Shown here: in pieces, positions 49,489 through 59,736 of the stretch
Layout of the letters: each line of letters opens with the position of its first letter
How positions within the stretch are numbered: the first letter of the stretch is position 1
NCBI RefSeq assembly: GCF_013391405.1
Contig: NZ_JACBFD010000007.1
Location: forward strand, 62,001 to 126,000
Direction: 5' to 3'
From: Staphylococcus sp. GSSP0090
GTDB lineage: Bacteria; Bacillota; Bacilli; Staphylococcales; Staphylococcaceae
DNA length: 64,000 nucleotides
The notes under the pieces: generated by a model
Databases searched by the model: none
Seen by the model: only the letters and a program-made list of their open reading frames with translations
What the model was told of the DNA's origin: nothing
Made by a program: the position numbers and the translations under genes

Positions 49489-49621
49489 ATATTGCCTTAT
49501 TACAAATCTATAGTTTTTGCAACAATCGCCAGTTCATAGAATGCTGATTTAAAGCCATTTTGCAGCAAAACGATCTCCTTATATTACAAATATAAACATT
49601 GTAAACAACAACAATATTTCC

Positions 49622-49644
49622 TTAACAAAACATTTACATTAACT
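49622..49644 (+). promoter_or_regulatory. PhoP-box-like repeats upstream of pstS
   Basis: TTAACA (49622) and TTTACA (49633) are spaced 11 bases apart, with TTAACT following at 49639. PhoP of Firmicutes binds TT(A/T/C)A(C/T)A repeats about one helical turn apart. The location before a phosphate-uptake operon supports phosphate-starvation control. Confidence 0.6.
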
Positions 49645-49734
49645 ATATTTGTATTTAATAAAAGGCGTGTAGTATAGGAACTGTAAGAAATACATATAAC
49701 TTTTGGGTTATTCACTTATTAGGAGGATGTTTCA

Positions 49735-50691
49735 ATGAAAAAATGGCAATTATTTGGTACTACAGCAATCGGTGCTTCACTTTTATTAGGTGCTTGTGGC
49801 GGCGGTGGTAACGCTGATTCAGGTAACGGAGGGGAAGTTAAAGGCGATGGCTCATCAACAGTAGGTCCAATCATTGAAAAACTTAACGAAAAATTTGCTA
49901 AAGAAAATAAAGATGTAACGGTATCATCTGGTACTTCAGGTACTGGTGGCGGATTTGAAAAATTCATTGCAGGAAGTACAGATTTTTCAAATGCATCTAG
50001 ACCGATAAAAGATGAAGAAAAGAAAAAATTAGATGATAAAGGCATTAAATACGATGAATTCAAAATTGCTCAAGACGGTGTAACGATCACAGTTAACAAA
50101 GATAATGACTTCGTTGACGAACTTACTAAAGAACAACTGAAAGAAATTTACTCAGGTAAAGCGAAGACTTGGAAAGATGTTAATCCAGAATGGCCTTCGA
50201 AAGAAATCAAAGCATTCTCTCCAGACCAATCACACGGAACTTATGATTTCTTCACAGAAGAAGTTATGGATAAAGGTGATATCAAAGCAGAGAAAAATGC
50301 TGATACAAATGTAATTGTTCAATCTGTTCAAAAAAATGAGCAAGGTATCGGTTACTTTGGTTATAACTTCTACGAACAAAATAAAGACAAATTAAAAGAA
50401 GTTAAAGTCAAAGATGATTCTGGTAAAACAACTGAACCAACTAAGAAAACAATTCAAGACGGTTCTTACGCTTTAAGCAGACCATTATATATCTACACTA
50501 ACGAGAAAAAATTAAAAGATAACGAAGGATTCCAAGACTTCATGAAATTTGTTCTTGAAGACGAAGGTAAATCAGCTGAAGACGCAGGATTTGTTGCATT
50601 ACCTAAGAAAGACTACACAGAACAACAATCTAAATTAGATGACATCATTGGTAAAGACAGCAAAAAAGAAGACGACAAAGACAGTAAATAA
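49735..50691 (+). CDS. pstS: Phosphate-binding lipoprotein of the Pst transporter
   Basis: A 318-residue surface lipoprotein. The lipobox Leu-Leu-Gly-Ala-Cys has lipidated Cys21 and is followed by a Gly-rich linker. The phosphate-binding domain has Asp-Gly-Ser-Ser-Thr-Val near 40, Gly-Thr-Ser-Gly-Thr-Gly-Gly-Gly near 65 and Ser-His-Gly-Thr-Tyr-Asp-Phe-Phe near 165. The C-terminal tail is Lys/Asp-rich. It captures inorganic phosphate for PstCAB. AGGAGG upstream. First gene of the operon. Confidence 0.96.
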   Translation: MKKWQLFGTTAIGASLLLGACGGGGNADSGNGGEVKGDGSSTVGPIIEKLNEKFAKENKDVTVSSGTSGTGGGFEKFIAGSTDFSNASRPIKDEEKKKLDDKGIKYDEFKIAQDGVTITVNKDNDFVDELTKEQLKEIYSGKAKTWKDVNPEWPSKEIKAFSPDQSHGTYDFFTEEVMDKGDIKAEKNADTNVIVQSVQKNEQGIGYFGYNFYEQNKDKLKEVKVKDDSGKTTEPTKKTIQDGSYALSRPLYIYTNEKKLKDNEGFQDFMKFVLEDEGKSAEDAGFVALPKKDYTEQQSKLDDIIGKDSKKEDDKDSK

Positions 50692-50709
50692 TTAAAACAA
50701 GATCGTTTA

Positions 50710-50782
50710 GGGTTGGGATTCTGGAATGGGCAAAGTTAGATTAGTACGCTACTTTGTCAATATTCCAGACCCAACTTTTTTA
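50710..50782 (+). terminator. Intercistronic hairpin between pstS and pstC
   Basis: GTTGGGATTCTGGAAT pairs with ATTCCAGACCCAAC, and an inner CAAAGT (50731) with ACTTTG (50751), then TTTTTT. It looks like a terminator placed inside the operon, which would make PstS more abundant than the membrane and ATPase parts. Confidence 0.75.
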
Positions 50783-50817
50783 AATAATTGGGAGTTTACA
50801 AGAAGGAAGGAATTCAC

Positions 50818-51747
50818 ATGGCGAATAATAATCTCTCCGTAAGTGAAATGATTGAAAAAAATAACGCTAAGAAGAATGGTACAAGCGATAAAATTGCACC
50901 AATCATTTTAGGGATCATAGCAGTTTTTTCTATTTTAGCAACTATCGGCATTATCGTAACGCTTTTAACTGAAACAATTACATTCTTCACACGTGTTTCA
51001 TTTGCAGACTTTTTCCTAACAATGGAATGGAATCCATTCTCATCAACACCTAAATATGGTATTTGGGCATTGATTCTAGGGACTTTGAAAATTACAGTTA
51101 TTGCTACAATCGTAGCCGTTCCACTTGGTTTAGGTGCAGCACTTTACTTAAGTGAATATGCATCAAGCAGAGCTAGAAGCATTATCAAACCAATATTAGA
51201 AATTTTATCTGGTATTCCAACAATTGTATTTGGTTTCTTTGCACTTACATTCGTAACACCTATTTTACGCTCTATTTTCCCAGAACTTGGTAGTTTCAAC
51301 TCTATCAGCCCTGGACTTGTCGTAGGTGTAATGATTATACCTTTAATTTCAAGTATGAGTGAAGATGCGATGTCATCTGTACCAAATAAAATGCGTGAAG
51401 GTGCATTAGGTCTTGGTGCTACTAAATTTGAAGTTGCAACAAAGGTTGTTTTACCTGCAGCAACATCTGGCATCATGGCTTCCATCGTATTAGCAATTTC
51501 TCGTGCGATTGGTGAAACAATGATTGTATCATTGGCTGCTGGTAGTACACCAACTGCTTCTTTAGATTTAACTGGTTCTATCCAAACAATGACTGGTTAT
51601 ATCGTACAGGTGGCAACAGGTGATGCAACATTTGGTTCAGACATTTATTACAGTATTTATGCAGTAGGTTTCACATTATTTATCTTTACATTAATTATGA
51701 ATCTATTATCTCATTGGATTACGAAACGTTTCAGAGAGGAGTATTAA
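50818..51747 (+). CDS. pstC: Phosphate ABC transporter permease PstC
   Basis: A 309-residue membrane protein with about six segments and the EAA-type cytoplasmic loop (Met-Arg-Glu-Gly-Ala-Leu-Gly-Leu-Gly-Ala-Thr near 200), where the ATPase docks. The start is ATG 50818 after AAGGAAGG; an upstream in-frame start at 50788 overlaps the terminator end. PstA begins one base after its stop codon. Confidence 0.95.
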   Translation: MANNNLSVSEMIEKNNAKKNGTSDKIAPIILGIIAVFSILATIGIIVTLLTETITFFTRVSFADFFLTMEWNPFSSTPKYGIWALILGTLKITVIATIVAVPLGLGAALYLSEYASSRARSIIKPILEILSGIPTIVFGFFALTFVTPILRSIFPELGSFNSISPGLVVGVMIIPLISSMSEDAMSSVPNKMREGALGLGATKFEVATKVVLPAATSGIMASIVLAISRAIGETMIVSLAAGSTPTASLDLTGSIQTMTGYIVQVATGDATFGSDIYYSIYAVGFTLFIFTLIMNLLSHWITKRFREEY

Positions 51748-51748
51748 A

Positions 51749-52666
51749 ATGGCTGAAATTAACAATAATAGTAAAGTACTTGTCGATCAAAACACCGTTG
51801 AAAAGAAACTCTCTGGGAGATTATCGATTAATAAACTTAATAAGTGGGCGTTCTTTGCTTGTACAATGATTGGCTTACTCGTATTAGCAGCATTAATTAT
51901 TGATACTTTAATTAAAGGCGTAGGACATTTAACACCTTCATTCTTTACAAGCTTTTCATCTTCAACACCATCAATGGCAGGTATCAAAGGTGCATTAATT
52001 GGTACTGTATGGTTGATGATTACGATAATTCCTATTTCTATAATTTTAGGCGTAGGTACAGCCATTTATTTAGAGGAATATGCAAAAGATAATGCATTTA
52101 CTGGTTTTATAAAAGTGAGTATTTCAAATTTAGCCGGTGTACCATCCGTAGTATTCGGGTTACTCGGATTAACCATTTTTGTAAGAGGTATGGGTATTGA
52201 ATCATTAGCATTAGGCAATTCTATATTAGCTGCCGCACTCACGATGTCATTACTCATCTTACCAGTAATCATAGTAGCAAGTCAGGAAGCTATTAGAGCA
52301 GTACCTAATTCTGTTAGAGAAGCATCCTATGGATTAGGAGGGAATAAATGGCAAACGATTCGTCGTGTGGTATTACCAGCTGCCATCCCTGGTATTTTAA
52401 CAGGATTCATCTTAGCGTTATCACGTGCATTAGGTGAAACTGCACCTTTAATTCTAATTGGTATTCCAACTGTATTATTACAGTTACCATCAAGTATTTT
52501 TGATCAATTCCAAGCTTTACCAATGGCAATATACAACTGGGCAAAATTACCACAAGCAGAATTCCAAAACGTAGCTTCTGCTGGTATCATCGTGTTGCTA
52601 GTCATCTTACTATTGATGAACGCAATTGCAATCTTCTTAAGAAATAAATACAGTAAAAAATTCTAA
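51749..52666 (+). CDS. pstA: Phosphate ABC transporter permease PstA
   Basis: A 305-residue membrane protein with about six segments and an EAA loop (Val-Arg-Glu-Ala-Ser-Tyr-Gly-Leu-Gly-Gly near 190). It pairs with PstC to form the phosphate channel. The cytoplasmic N-terminus of about 30 residues is typical of Firmicute PstA. Confidence 0.95.
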   Translation: MAEINNNSKVLVDQNTVEKKLSGRLSINKLNKWAFFACTMIGLLVLAALIIDTLIKGVGHLTPSFFTSFSSSTPSMAGIKGALIGTVWLMITIIPISIILGVGTAIYLEEYAKDNAFTGFIKVSISNLAGVPSVVFGLLGLTIFVRGMGIESLALGNSILAAALTMSLLILPVIIVASQEAIRAVPNSVREASYGLGGNKWQTIRRVVLPAAIPGILTGFILALSRALGETAPLILIGIPTVLLQLPSSIFDQFQALPMAIYNWAKLPQAEFQNVASAGIIVLLVILLLMNAIAIFLRNKYSKKF

Positions 52667-52695
52667 TCGTATTTTAATATAAAGTGTATATAACT

Positions 52696-52760
52696 AAGGC
52701 TAGTCAACTGGGAATATGCTATAGGTATTCAATCTATAGCGTGACTGCCCTTATATAAAA
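52696..52760 (+). promoter_or_regulatory. Hairpin in the pstA-pstB gap
   Basis: GCTATAG (52718) pairs with CTATAGC (52734), and AGTCA (52703) with TGACT (52742), giving a two-part stem in the 109-base gap. There is no T run directly after it, so it is more likely an RNA-stability or processing element than a terminator. Confidence 0.45.
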
Positions 52761-52775
52761 AAGGAGTTTTAAATT

Positions 52776-53651
52776 ATGGCTAACAAACAAATAATTGATA
52801 AAAATGATGATTTACAAGCACATACAGATCGCAACGATACACCTATTGCAACAATTGAATCGAATCACAATGAGAACAAAATTCCAGATAGTGAAAAGAA
52901 AATTGTCTATTCTACAAAAAATTTAGACTTATGGTACGGTGAAAACCACGCACTTAAAAATATTAATCTAGACATTTTAGAAAATAATGTTACAGCAATT
53001 ATCGGACCATCAGGTTGTGGTAAATCAACATATATCAAAACATTAAATCGTATGGTCGAGCTTGTACCATCTGTAAAAACGGCCGGTAAAATTTTATATC
53101 GTGATAAAAATATTTTTGACGATAAAAATTCAGTAGAAAAATTAAGAACAAATGTAGGGATGGTCTTCCAACAACCAAACCCATTCCCTAAATCAATATA
53201 TGATAATATCACTTATGGTCCAAAAATTCATGGTATTAAAAACAAAAAAGTACTTGATGAAATCGTAGAAAAATCTTTACGTGGCGCTGCAATTTGGGAT
53301 GAGTTAAAAGATCGTTTAGACACAAATGCTTATAGTTTATCAGGCGGTCAACAACAGCGTGTATGTATTGCTCGTACATTAGCAATTGAACCAGATGTTA
53401 TCTTAATGGATGAGCCAACATCTGCACTAGATCCTATTTCAACATTAAAAGTTGAAGAATTAGTTCAAGAATTGAAAGAAAAATATTCAATTATTATTGT
53501 TACACATAACATGCAACAAGCTGCACGTGTTTCAGATAAAACAGCTTTCTTCCTTAACGGCTATGTAAACGAATACGATGATACGGATAAAATCTTCTCT
53601 AATCCTTCTGATAAACAAACTGAAGATTATATCTCAGGTCGTTTCGGTTGA
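52776..53651 (+). CDS. pstB: Phosphate ABC transporter ATPase PstB
   Basis: A 291-residue ATPase. Walker A is Gly-Pro-Ser-Gly-Cys-Gly-Lys-Ser-Thr near 80, signature Leu-Ser-Gly-Gly-Gln-Gln-Gln-Arg near 190, and Walker B Ile-Leu-Met-Asp-Glu-Pro-Thr near 210. The first ~45 residues are a hydrophilic, Asp/Asn-rich extension not needed for the ATPase fold, as in other staphylococcal PstB. Seven bases separate it from phoU. Confidence 0.95.
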   Translation: MANKQIIDKNDDLQAHTDRNDTPIATIESNHNENKIPDSEKKIVYSTKNLDLWYGENHALKNINLDILENNVTAIIGPSGCGKSTYIKTLNRMVELVPSVKTAGKILYRDKNIFDDKNSVEKLRTNVGMVFQQPNPFPKSIYDNITYGPKIHGIKNKKVLDEIVEKSLRGAAIWDELKDRLDTNAYSLSGGQQQRVCIARTLAIEPDVILMDEPTSALDPISTLKVEELVQELKEKYSIIIVTHNMQQAARVSDKTAFFLNGYVNEYDDTDKIFSNPSDKQTEDYISGRFG

Positions 53652-53658
53652 TTAATAT

Positions 53659-54309
53659 ATGGCTATAATCAGACAAAAATACGAAGACCAACTCGACGGA
53701 TTAATGAAAGATTTACGTCGACTTGGTCTTCATGTTTATCAAAATATTGAATTTGCTTTAACGTCGTTAAGTGAAGAAGATCGAAATTATGCAAGACAAT
53801 CCATTGCCAAAGATAAAATTGTAAATGAACTTGAAACAGAAATTAATGAAAAAGTGATTATGCTCATTACGAGGCAACAACCCATTGCTACAGATTTAAG
53901 GTTAATGATGGCTGCATTAAAAATTGCCTCTGATTTTGAACGCATTGGTGACAATGCAGCAAGTATTGCCAAAATTAGATTAAGAGCAAAGATTATAGAT
54001 AGCTATGTGCTAACTAGGCTCAACACAATGGGTAAATTAGCATTATTAATGTTAAGAGATTTAAATGATGCAGTTAGACATAACGACATCACGCTCATTA
54101 AAGAAATCATCGAACGGGATAAAGATATTGATGACTTATATAAAAATATCGTTAACACGACCTATCTTATTGATAATGATCCATTTGTTGCTGGACAAGC
54201 ACACTTAGCAGCACGCCATTTAGAAAGAATTGGCGATCATATTACTAATATTGCTGAAAATATTTATTTCTTTATTACTGGTAATCGTTACGAATCTTAT
54301 AGTAAATAG
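53659..54309 (+). CDS. phoU: Phosphate signalling protein PhoU
   Basis: A 216-residue all-helical protein with two PhoU repeats, each with the metal-binding E/D-x-x-x-D motif (Glu-Arg-Ile-Gly-Asp-Asn near 96 and Glu-Arg-Ile-Gly-Asp-His near 195). PhoU links Pst activity to the phosphate-sensing kinase and is also tied to persister formation in staphylococci. The start ATG 53659 is close behind pstB and lacks a strong Shine-Dalgarno, suggesting coupled translation. Confidence 0.94.
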   Translation: MAIIRQKYEDQLDGLMKDLRRLGLHVYQNIEFALTSLSEEDRNYARQSIAKDKIVNELETEINEKVIMLITRQQPIATDLRLMMAALKIASDFERIGDNAASIAKIRLRAKIIDSYVLTRLNTMGKLALLMLRDLNDAVRHNDITLIKEIIERDKDIDDLYKNIVNTTYLIDNDPFVAGQAHLAARHLERIGDHITNIAENIYFFITGNRYESYSK

Positions 54310-54312
54310 CAT

Positions 54313-54366
54313 AGAAAAGCGCAGTGAGGGAGAATTTGATTTTTCTACTCACTGCGCTTTTATTTT
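54313..54366. terminator. Bidirectional terminator between phoU and pepF
   Basis: AAAAGCGCAGTGAG (54315-54328) pairs perfectly with CTCACTGCGCTTTT (54348-54361); it serves both converging genes. Confidence 0.92.
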
Positions 54367-56176
54367 ATAGTTCTGCTTCAATTTCGTTAGTTAATTTTTC
54401 TAGTTCATCAACTAGACTTCCAATATATCCAATCGTTGATTTCAAAGGTGCATCTGTTCGAATATCAATTCCTGCAATATCTGCTAATTCAACAGGGGAT
54501 TTACTGCCACCAGCTTTTAATGTTTCAAGCCAAGCATCTACAGCTGGTTGACCTTCATTTTGAATACGTTGTGACATGACTGTTCCTATAGTTAACCCAG
54601 CAGAATAAGTATAAGAATATAATCCCATATAATAGTGTGGCTGTCTCATCCAAGTCAGTTCTGTTCCTTCAGTTAATTTCACACTATCACCAAAGAATTG
54701 ACTATAGACATCTAACATAATTTGATTTAATACTGGGGCAGTTAAAGACTCACCATTGTCGACTTTTTTGTAGACTTCTCTTTGATAAGCTGCCTCAAGT
54801 AAATGTGTAACCATATTATGATAATATGTTCTAGAAATAATTGACCCAATCACCCAACGTTTAAACTTAGGATCATCACTATTTTTAAATAAATAGTTAG
54901 ACATTAACATCTCATTCATTGTAGAGGGCGCTTCAACAAAATACATTGACGCTTCTGATTCTAAATAATTTTGATGTTTTTGCGCTAATGTAAAATGTCC
55001 AGCATGGCCTAGCTCATGTGCTAGAACAAATGTTTCAGTCATTTTGCCAGTCCAAGAGATAAACACGTAAGAGTGGGAAGCATAAGGACTTGCACAATAC
55101 GCACCTGTATCTTTGCCTTTATTCTGCGCAAAATCAATCCATCTGTCTGCATAAGCTGTCTCTACCATTTTTAAATAATCTTGACCAAGGACATCTAAAG
55201 CACCGTAAATATATTGTTTTGATTCTTCAATAGAAATATCAGGTTCATAGCTTGGATCAATGGAGACTTTTAAATCTTCAAATCCCATAACCTCTAAACC
55301 GTGTACACGCTTAATTAACTTTGCATATTTTTGCATGATAGGCGCTAAATCGCTCATGATGACATCAATTTGTCGATCAAACATATCTCGTGTAACTTCT
55401 TGTTCTTGTAATAGGTAATCAATAACCGAGTCATAACCTCTTAAATCAGCTTCAATCTTTTCTTGTTGTACTTGTAAATTATAGGTTGCAGCTGTTGTAT
55501 GTTGATATTTACGTAATGCATCACTAAAATATTTAAAACTCGTTTCTCTAAAACCTTTATCTGGGTTATCTTCGTATTCATTTTCAAATGTTGCATAATC
55601 TAATGGATAACTTTGATTATTATGTTCAAATGACTCAAAGTCAATATCTAGCATTTTTGTAGTTCCATACAAATCAAATGCACCATCAAAAGTAGGGGAT
55701 AAACTCGCCAATACCTTTTCTACTTCTGGAGATAATTTATGTGCTTTTTTAGCTTTGATTTTGGATAAAAAATGTGGATATTGTGAGGTTTTAATTAAGT
55801 CATCTAATGTCGTATCTGAAAGCTCTATGATTTCTGAAACAACAAATGATAATTCACTTGCAATTTTTCCATAAGAAGTTGAAAATTTAGCACTCAATGT
55901 TTGTGCTGCTTCATTAGCTGTATCGACACTTAAATTCAATTCTGCATAATTTGCCATTCTATCCAATTGAATTAATATATCAGCATAGGCATTAAGGGCA
56001 ACTTCTATCATATCTGCATGATTCAAACGTTCTGTATATTGTTTATGAAATGCTTTGGCTTCTTTTAAAGTTTCATCCAATACTTGATAAAATGCTTCAT
56101 CAGAACTAAATAAATCTGTAATATCCCAAGTTTCATTTAAAGGGACATCATTTCTAAATGGTAATGTTCCAGTCAT
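54365..56176 (-). CDS. pepF: Oligoendopeptidase F
   Basis: A 603-residue cytoplasmic M3-family zinc metallopeptidase. The zinc motif His-Glu-Leu-Gly-His is at 387-391, with the second ligand Glu about 25 residues on in Glu-Ala-Pro-Ser-Thr-Met-Asn-Glu. Conserved Tyr-Cys-Ala-Ser-Pro-Tyr and His-Tyr-Tyr-Met-Gly-Leu-Tyr blocks are present. It degrades peptides of about 7-17 residues. GAGTG-type ribosome binding site. Confidence 0.95.
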   Translation of the reverse strand: MTGTLPFRNDVPLNETWDITDLFSSDEAFYQVLDETLKEAKAFHKQYTERLNHADMIEVALNAYADILIQLDRMANYAELNLSVDTANEAAQTLSAKFSTSYGKIASELSFVVSEIIELSDTTLDDLIKTSQYPHFLSKIKAKKAHKLSPEVEKVLASLSPTFDGAFDLYGTTKMLDIDFESFEHNNQSYPLDYATFENEYEDNPDKGFRETSFKYFSDALRKYQHTTAATYNLQVQQEKIEADLRGYDSVIDYLLQEQEVTRDMFDRQIDVIMSDLAPIMQKYAKLIKRVHGLEVMGFEDLKVSIDPSYEPDISIEESKQYIYGALDVLGQDYLKMVETAYADRWIDFAQNKGKDTGAYCASPYASHSYVFISWTGKMTETFVLAHELGHAGHFTLAQKHQNYLESEASMYFVEAPSTMNEMLMSNYLFKNSDDPKFKRWVIGSIISRTYYHNMVTHLLEAAYQREVYKKVDNGESLTAPVLNQIMLDVYSQFFGDSVKLTEGTELTWMRQPHYYMGLYSYTYSAGLTIGTVMSQRIQNEGQPAVDAWLETLKAGGSKSPVELADIAGIDIRTDAPLKSTIGYIGSLVDELEKLTNEIEAEL

Positions 56177-56427
56177 TAAATCACTCCTTCACATAATTTG
56201 AGTCTAACAGTAATTATACATGAAATCCAAGCACAAAACATAATTGCAAGTTTAGTTATTATTTAAGTGGGGAAGATAATAGAAACCAAAGTAGATGACA
56301 TATTTAATTGTCAGTGCAAAAGATTTTCTTATACAACTATAGCCCGAATAAGATGATCGTGAATTGTAGTATAATTTGATTCATTAAGTTAAAATAAGAA
56401 ACAAAAGACATGTAAGGAGTGCAACAT

Positions 56428-56778
56428 ATGACAATATTTGATATGCCTAATTATTTATGGATTTCAGTAGTTGCTGTAATATTAGTTACTATTTTCTGTA
56501 ATCTCGTTTTAAATAAATGGTTTGTCCCAGCTGTATTAACAATCGTTGTATTAGGAATCGCTGCTTTCTTGATACCTAATTTTGAAGATATTACATACGA
56601 ACCATTGTTAGGTTTTGCAGCATTTATGGCTGTAGTGAGTTTAATTATTAGTTTCTTAATTTGGTATTTCACACGTAATTGGAGACGTAGTCGTCGTGAG
56701 AAAAAAGCGAGAAAAGAAATCCGTAAACGGGGCGGTATTCCTAAAGATGAAGTTGAAAATTATAGAGAAAAAAGATAA
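56428..56778 (+). CDS. Conserved small membrane protein
   Basis: A 116-residue protein with three hydrophobic segments (about 7-26, 29-46 and 54-78) and a strongly basic C-terminal tail (many Arg/Lys from 80 onward), so the tail would face the cytoplasm. Start ATG 56428 after AAGGAG. A homologue sits near pepF/pst in other staphylococci as far as I recall; no function is known to me. Confidence 0.75.
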   Translation: MTIFDMPNYLWISVVAVILVTIFCNLVLNKWFVPAVLTIVVLGIAAFLIPNFEDITYEPLLGFAAFMAVVSLIISFLIWYFTRNWRRSRREKKARKEIRKRGGIPKDEVENYREKR

Positions 56779-56782
56779 ATAT

Positions 56783-56833
56783 TAAAAAGGAATGGTAGTT
56801 ATGCGTAACGTACAACTACCATTCCTTTTTTAA
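56783..56833. terminator. Bidirectional terminator
   Basis: AAAAAGGAATGGTAGTT pairs perfectly with AACTACCATTCCTTTTT around a short loop. It separates the small membrane protein gene from the converging lipoprotein gene. Confidence 0.9.
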
Positions 56834-56860
56834 TTGCCACTCCAGTAGATTAGTGGGGCG

Positions 56861-57868
56861 TCATTTATAAGCCTGTTGTATTTGTTCAAGTTGATCGATA
56901 GTTAAGCCGATACCACCTTCTCCAAAGAACCAACTATTTGCTTCAAATAATGTAACATCATTATTCTTAATTGCTTTTGAATTTTTAATAACATCATTCT
57001 GTAATGCCTGAGGCAACGTATCATTTTGGTCACTAGCTTGTTTAGTTCTATCAATGACAAATAATTTATCCGGATTAATTCTATCCAAATATTCATTTGA
57101 GATCAGTATGCCACTAGAATTTGCTTTCATATTTTTATCAGCATGTTTAATGCCCAAATCTTTGTTTAAAAAACCGCCAAATCTGCCCGTAGCACCATAA
57201 GTTTTTAATCCTTTATCGTCTACATTTAAAAATAATACAGATTCATTTCCAATGCTTTTTTTAGTTTCAGCAACCTTATCATCTAGTTCTTTAATTAAGT
57301 TTTTAGCTTGTTTTTGTTTTTCAAAGATTTTACCAATATTTTCCGTATTTTTCTTAACTGATGCTATGTAATGATCATTTTGAGGACTAATAAAAACAAT
57401 CTTAGCATTTGGCACAGCCTTTTTCATTTCTTCTAAAGTTTTAGTATGTGCTTGTCTAAAAGATGCAAAAACAACATCTGGCTTAGACTTTGCCAATTCA
57501 TCATAATTAGGTTGACCTGGATTACCAAGGTTAGTGTATTTACTACTTTTAAATGCTTTTAAACTATCTGGTAAAAAAGAGGCACCTTGTCCCTTAGCAA
57601 TAGCAACAATATGGTTCTCTAAATTTAATTGCTGCATCACATCTAACGCACCATAATCCATTACGGCAACGCGTTTAGGATTGACTGGGACATTTACAAC
57701 TTCATGCTTAATTTCACCGCTATTATGGTCTTGATTTTTGTCTTTAAACTCATAAGATGTTTCAATTTCAATCGTTTCTTTTGATGCATTAGTACTTGTG
57801 TTATGGCTACAAGCACTCAAAGCTAGGATACAAAATATTACTAACGCAATAAATATAATCTTATTCAT
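56861..57868 (-). CDS. Siderophore-binding lipoprotein (FatB/CeuE/SstD-like)
   Basis: A 335-residue surface lipoprotein; lipobox Leu-Ser-Ala-Cys with Cys20. The mature part has the two-lobed siderophore-binder pattern: Pro-Lys-Arg-Val-Ala-Val-Met-Asp-Tyr-Gly-Ala-Leu-Asp near 69-81, Pro-Asp-Val-Val-Phe-Ala near 129 and a C-terminal Ile-Asp-Gln-Leu. The closest family I recognise is that of catechol-siderophore binders such as SstD. No permease or ATPase genes are adjacent, so it must share a transporter encoded elsewhere. A Fur box lies directly upstream. Confidence 0.85.
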   Translation of the reverse strand: MNKIIFIALVIFCILALSACSHNTSTNASKETIEIETSYEFKDKNQDHNSGEIKHEVVNVPVNPKRVAVMDYGALDVMQQLNLENHIVAIAKGQGASFLPDSLKAFKSSKYTNLGNPGQPNYDELAKSKPDVVFASFRQAHTKTLEEMKKAVPNAKIVFISPQNDHYIASVKKNTENIGKIFEKQKQAKNLIKELDDKVAETKKSIGNESVLFLNVDDKGLKTYGATGRFGGFLNKDLGIKHADKNMKANSSGILISNEYLDRINPDKLFVIDRTKQASDQNDTLPQALQNDVIKNSKAIKNNDVTLFEANSWFFGEGGIGLTIDQLEQIQQAYK

Positions 57869-57911
57869 ATATATAATCTCTCCTTTAACATAGAAGTAAT
57901 TATATATTAAT

Positions 57912-57926
57912 TGAAAATCATTATCA
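57912..57926 (-). promoter_or_regulatory. Fur box of the siderophore-binding lipoprotein gene
   Basis: TGAAAATCATTATCA matches the 7-1-7 Fur consensus TGATAATNATTATCA at 14 of 15 positions, 44 bases before the start codon. Predicts expression under iron limitation. Confidence 0.85.
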
Positions 57927-57931
57927 ATTAG

Positions 57932-58800
<869 letters not shown>

Positions 58801-58807
58801 TTTTAGT

Positions 58808-58830
58808 GTTTATTTTTGGATTTTGGGTAT
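58808..58830 (+). promoter_or_regulatory. Possible SigB promoter before the DUF308 gene
   Basis: GTTTAT (58808-58813), 11 bases, then GGGTAT (58825-58830). This resembles GTTTAA-N12-15-GGGTAT, with a spacer one base short and one -35 mismatch. It is 35 bases before the start codon. Confidence 0.4.
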
Positions 58831-58864
58831 ATACTGTTTAGAGAATAATTTAGGAGTGAAATTT

Positions 58865-59386
58865 ATGCAACGATCTTCAAGTATTAAATGGTCAAGTTTG
58901 ATTATTGGTGTTATTTTCTTAGTTATCGGTGTGTTTATAGTTAGTTTTCCTGAAGAAAACTTATTTGCCATAACTTGGTTAATTGGACTTTTATTCATTA
59001 TTAATGGATTTATAGAAATTTTTATCCGTCGCTTAATGAAAAAAGCGACTCAAAGCGGTTCCAAACTGTTGATTATACTTGGTATCATTAATATAATTAT
59101 CGGTTTATTAATCTTATTTAACATTGTTACGAGTACAACATTCATTATTTATTTATTTGCTGTATGGTTTATTATTAATGCTATTTTCAATATATTTACA
59201 GTAACACCAGCTGAAAAATCGAATAAAGTTTTCCATACTTTTTCAATTTTATTAAACGTTATTGAAATTATTTTTGGTATTATTTTACTATTCAATCCTT
59301 TAATTGCTGCAATGTTGATTGCTATATTTATGTGTGTTGTGTTCTTTATCATAGGTATCACATATATTATCGATGCCTTGAACTAA
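58865..59386 (+). CDS. DUF308/HdeD-family membrane protein
   Basis: A 173-residue protein with six hydrophobic segments arranged as three repeated hairpins, each with a Gly-rich Ile/Val-Gly-x-x-x-Leu-Phe-Asn-Pro-like pattern, typical of HdeD/DUF308 proteins. Members are linked to acid or general stress but the mechanism is unclear. The start is ATG 58865 after AGGAGTG; the frame extends upstream to 58823 but through the promoter. Flanked by long non-coding stretches, thus monocistronic. Confidence 0.85.
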   Translation: MQRSSSIKWSSLIIGVIFLVIGVFIVSFPEENLFAITWLIGLLFIINGFIEIFIRRLMKKATQSGSKLLIILGIINIIIGLLILFNIVTSTTFIIYLFAVWFIINAIFNIFTVTPAEKSNKVFHTFSILLNVIEIIFGIILLFNPLIAAMLIAIFMCVVFFIIGITYIIDALN

Positions 59387-59440
59387 TTTGGCTCAGCTCA
59401 CATGATTTTGCGTTTTAACTAGGGTGCATATTATTAAAAA

Positions 59441-59488
59441 TCAATAAACCATGTTGTAATTTGACAAATTACAACATGGTTTATTTTA
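59441..59488 (+). terminator. Terminator after the DUF308 gene
   Basis: AATAAACCATGTTGTAATTTG pairs over its full length with CAAATTACAACATGGTTTATT, then TTAAT. Very stable, nearly loopless stem. Confidence 0.85.
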
Positions 59489-59686
59489 ATCGCATCAATT
59501 ATAACCCTACATTAAATTCATAAATAAATTCGTTTTAATATGTTTATTATATAATAGTAATATTGATATATAGATATATTATGCTATAATTAATAATGTG
59601 GGTAACAACTAGATTTAACATCACAGCGTATCCAACACATTAACTGTTATATTAGAAAACCATGTTAATAATACAGTTTTCAAACA

Positions 59687-59736
59687 TAAGAAAGCATACT
59701 GATCTACGCTTACAACCAGTATGCTTTCTTTTTATA
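59687..59736 (-). terminator. Terminator after femAB
   Basis: AAGAAAGCATACTG pairs with CAGTATGCTTTCTT around a 15-base loop; the T tract on the minus strand lies to the left. Confidence 0.8.

Larger units (their letters stand above)
49319..49734. other. Intergenic region cvfB-pstS
   Basis: 416 bases without a gene. It contains the cvfB terminator, a PhoP-like box and the pstS promoter and leader; the rest shows nothing I can assign. Confidence 0.6.
59387..59736. other. Intergenic region between the DUF308 gene and femB
   Basis: About 350 bases between converging genes. It holds two separate terminators, one for each side, and about 190 A+T-rich bases between them (TATAAT-like motifs near 59586) in which no gene can be supported. 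Confidence 0.5.
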
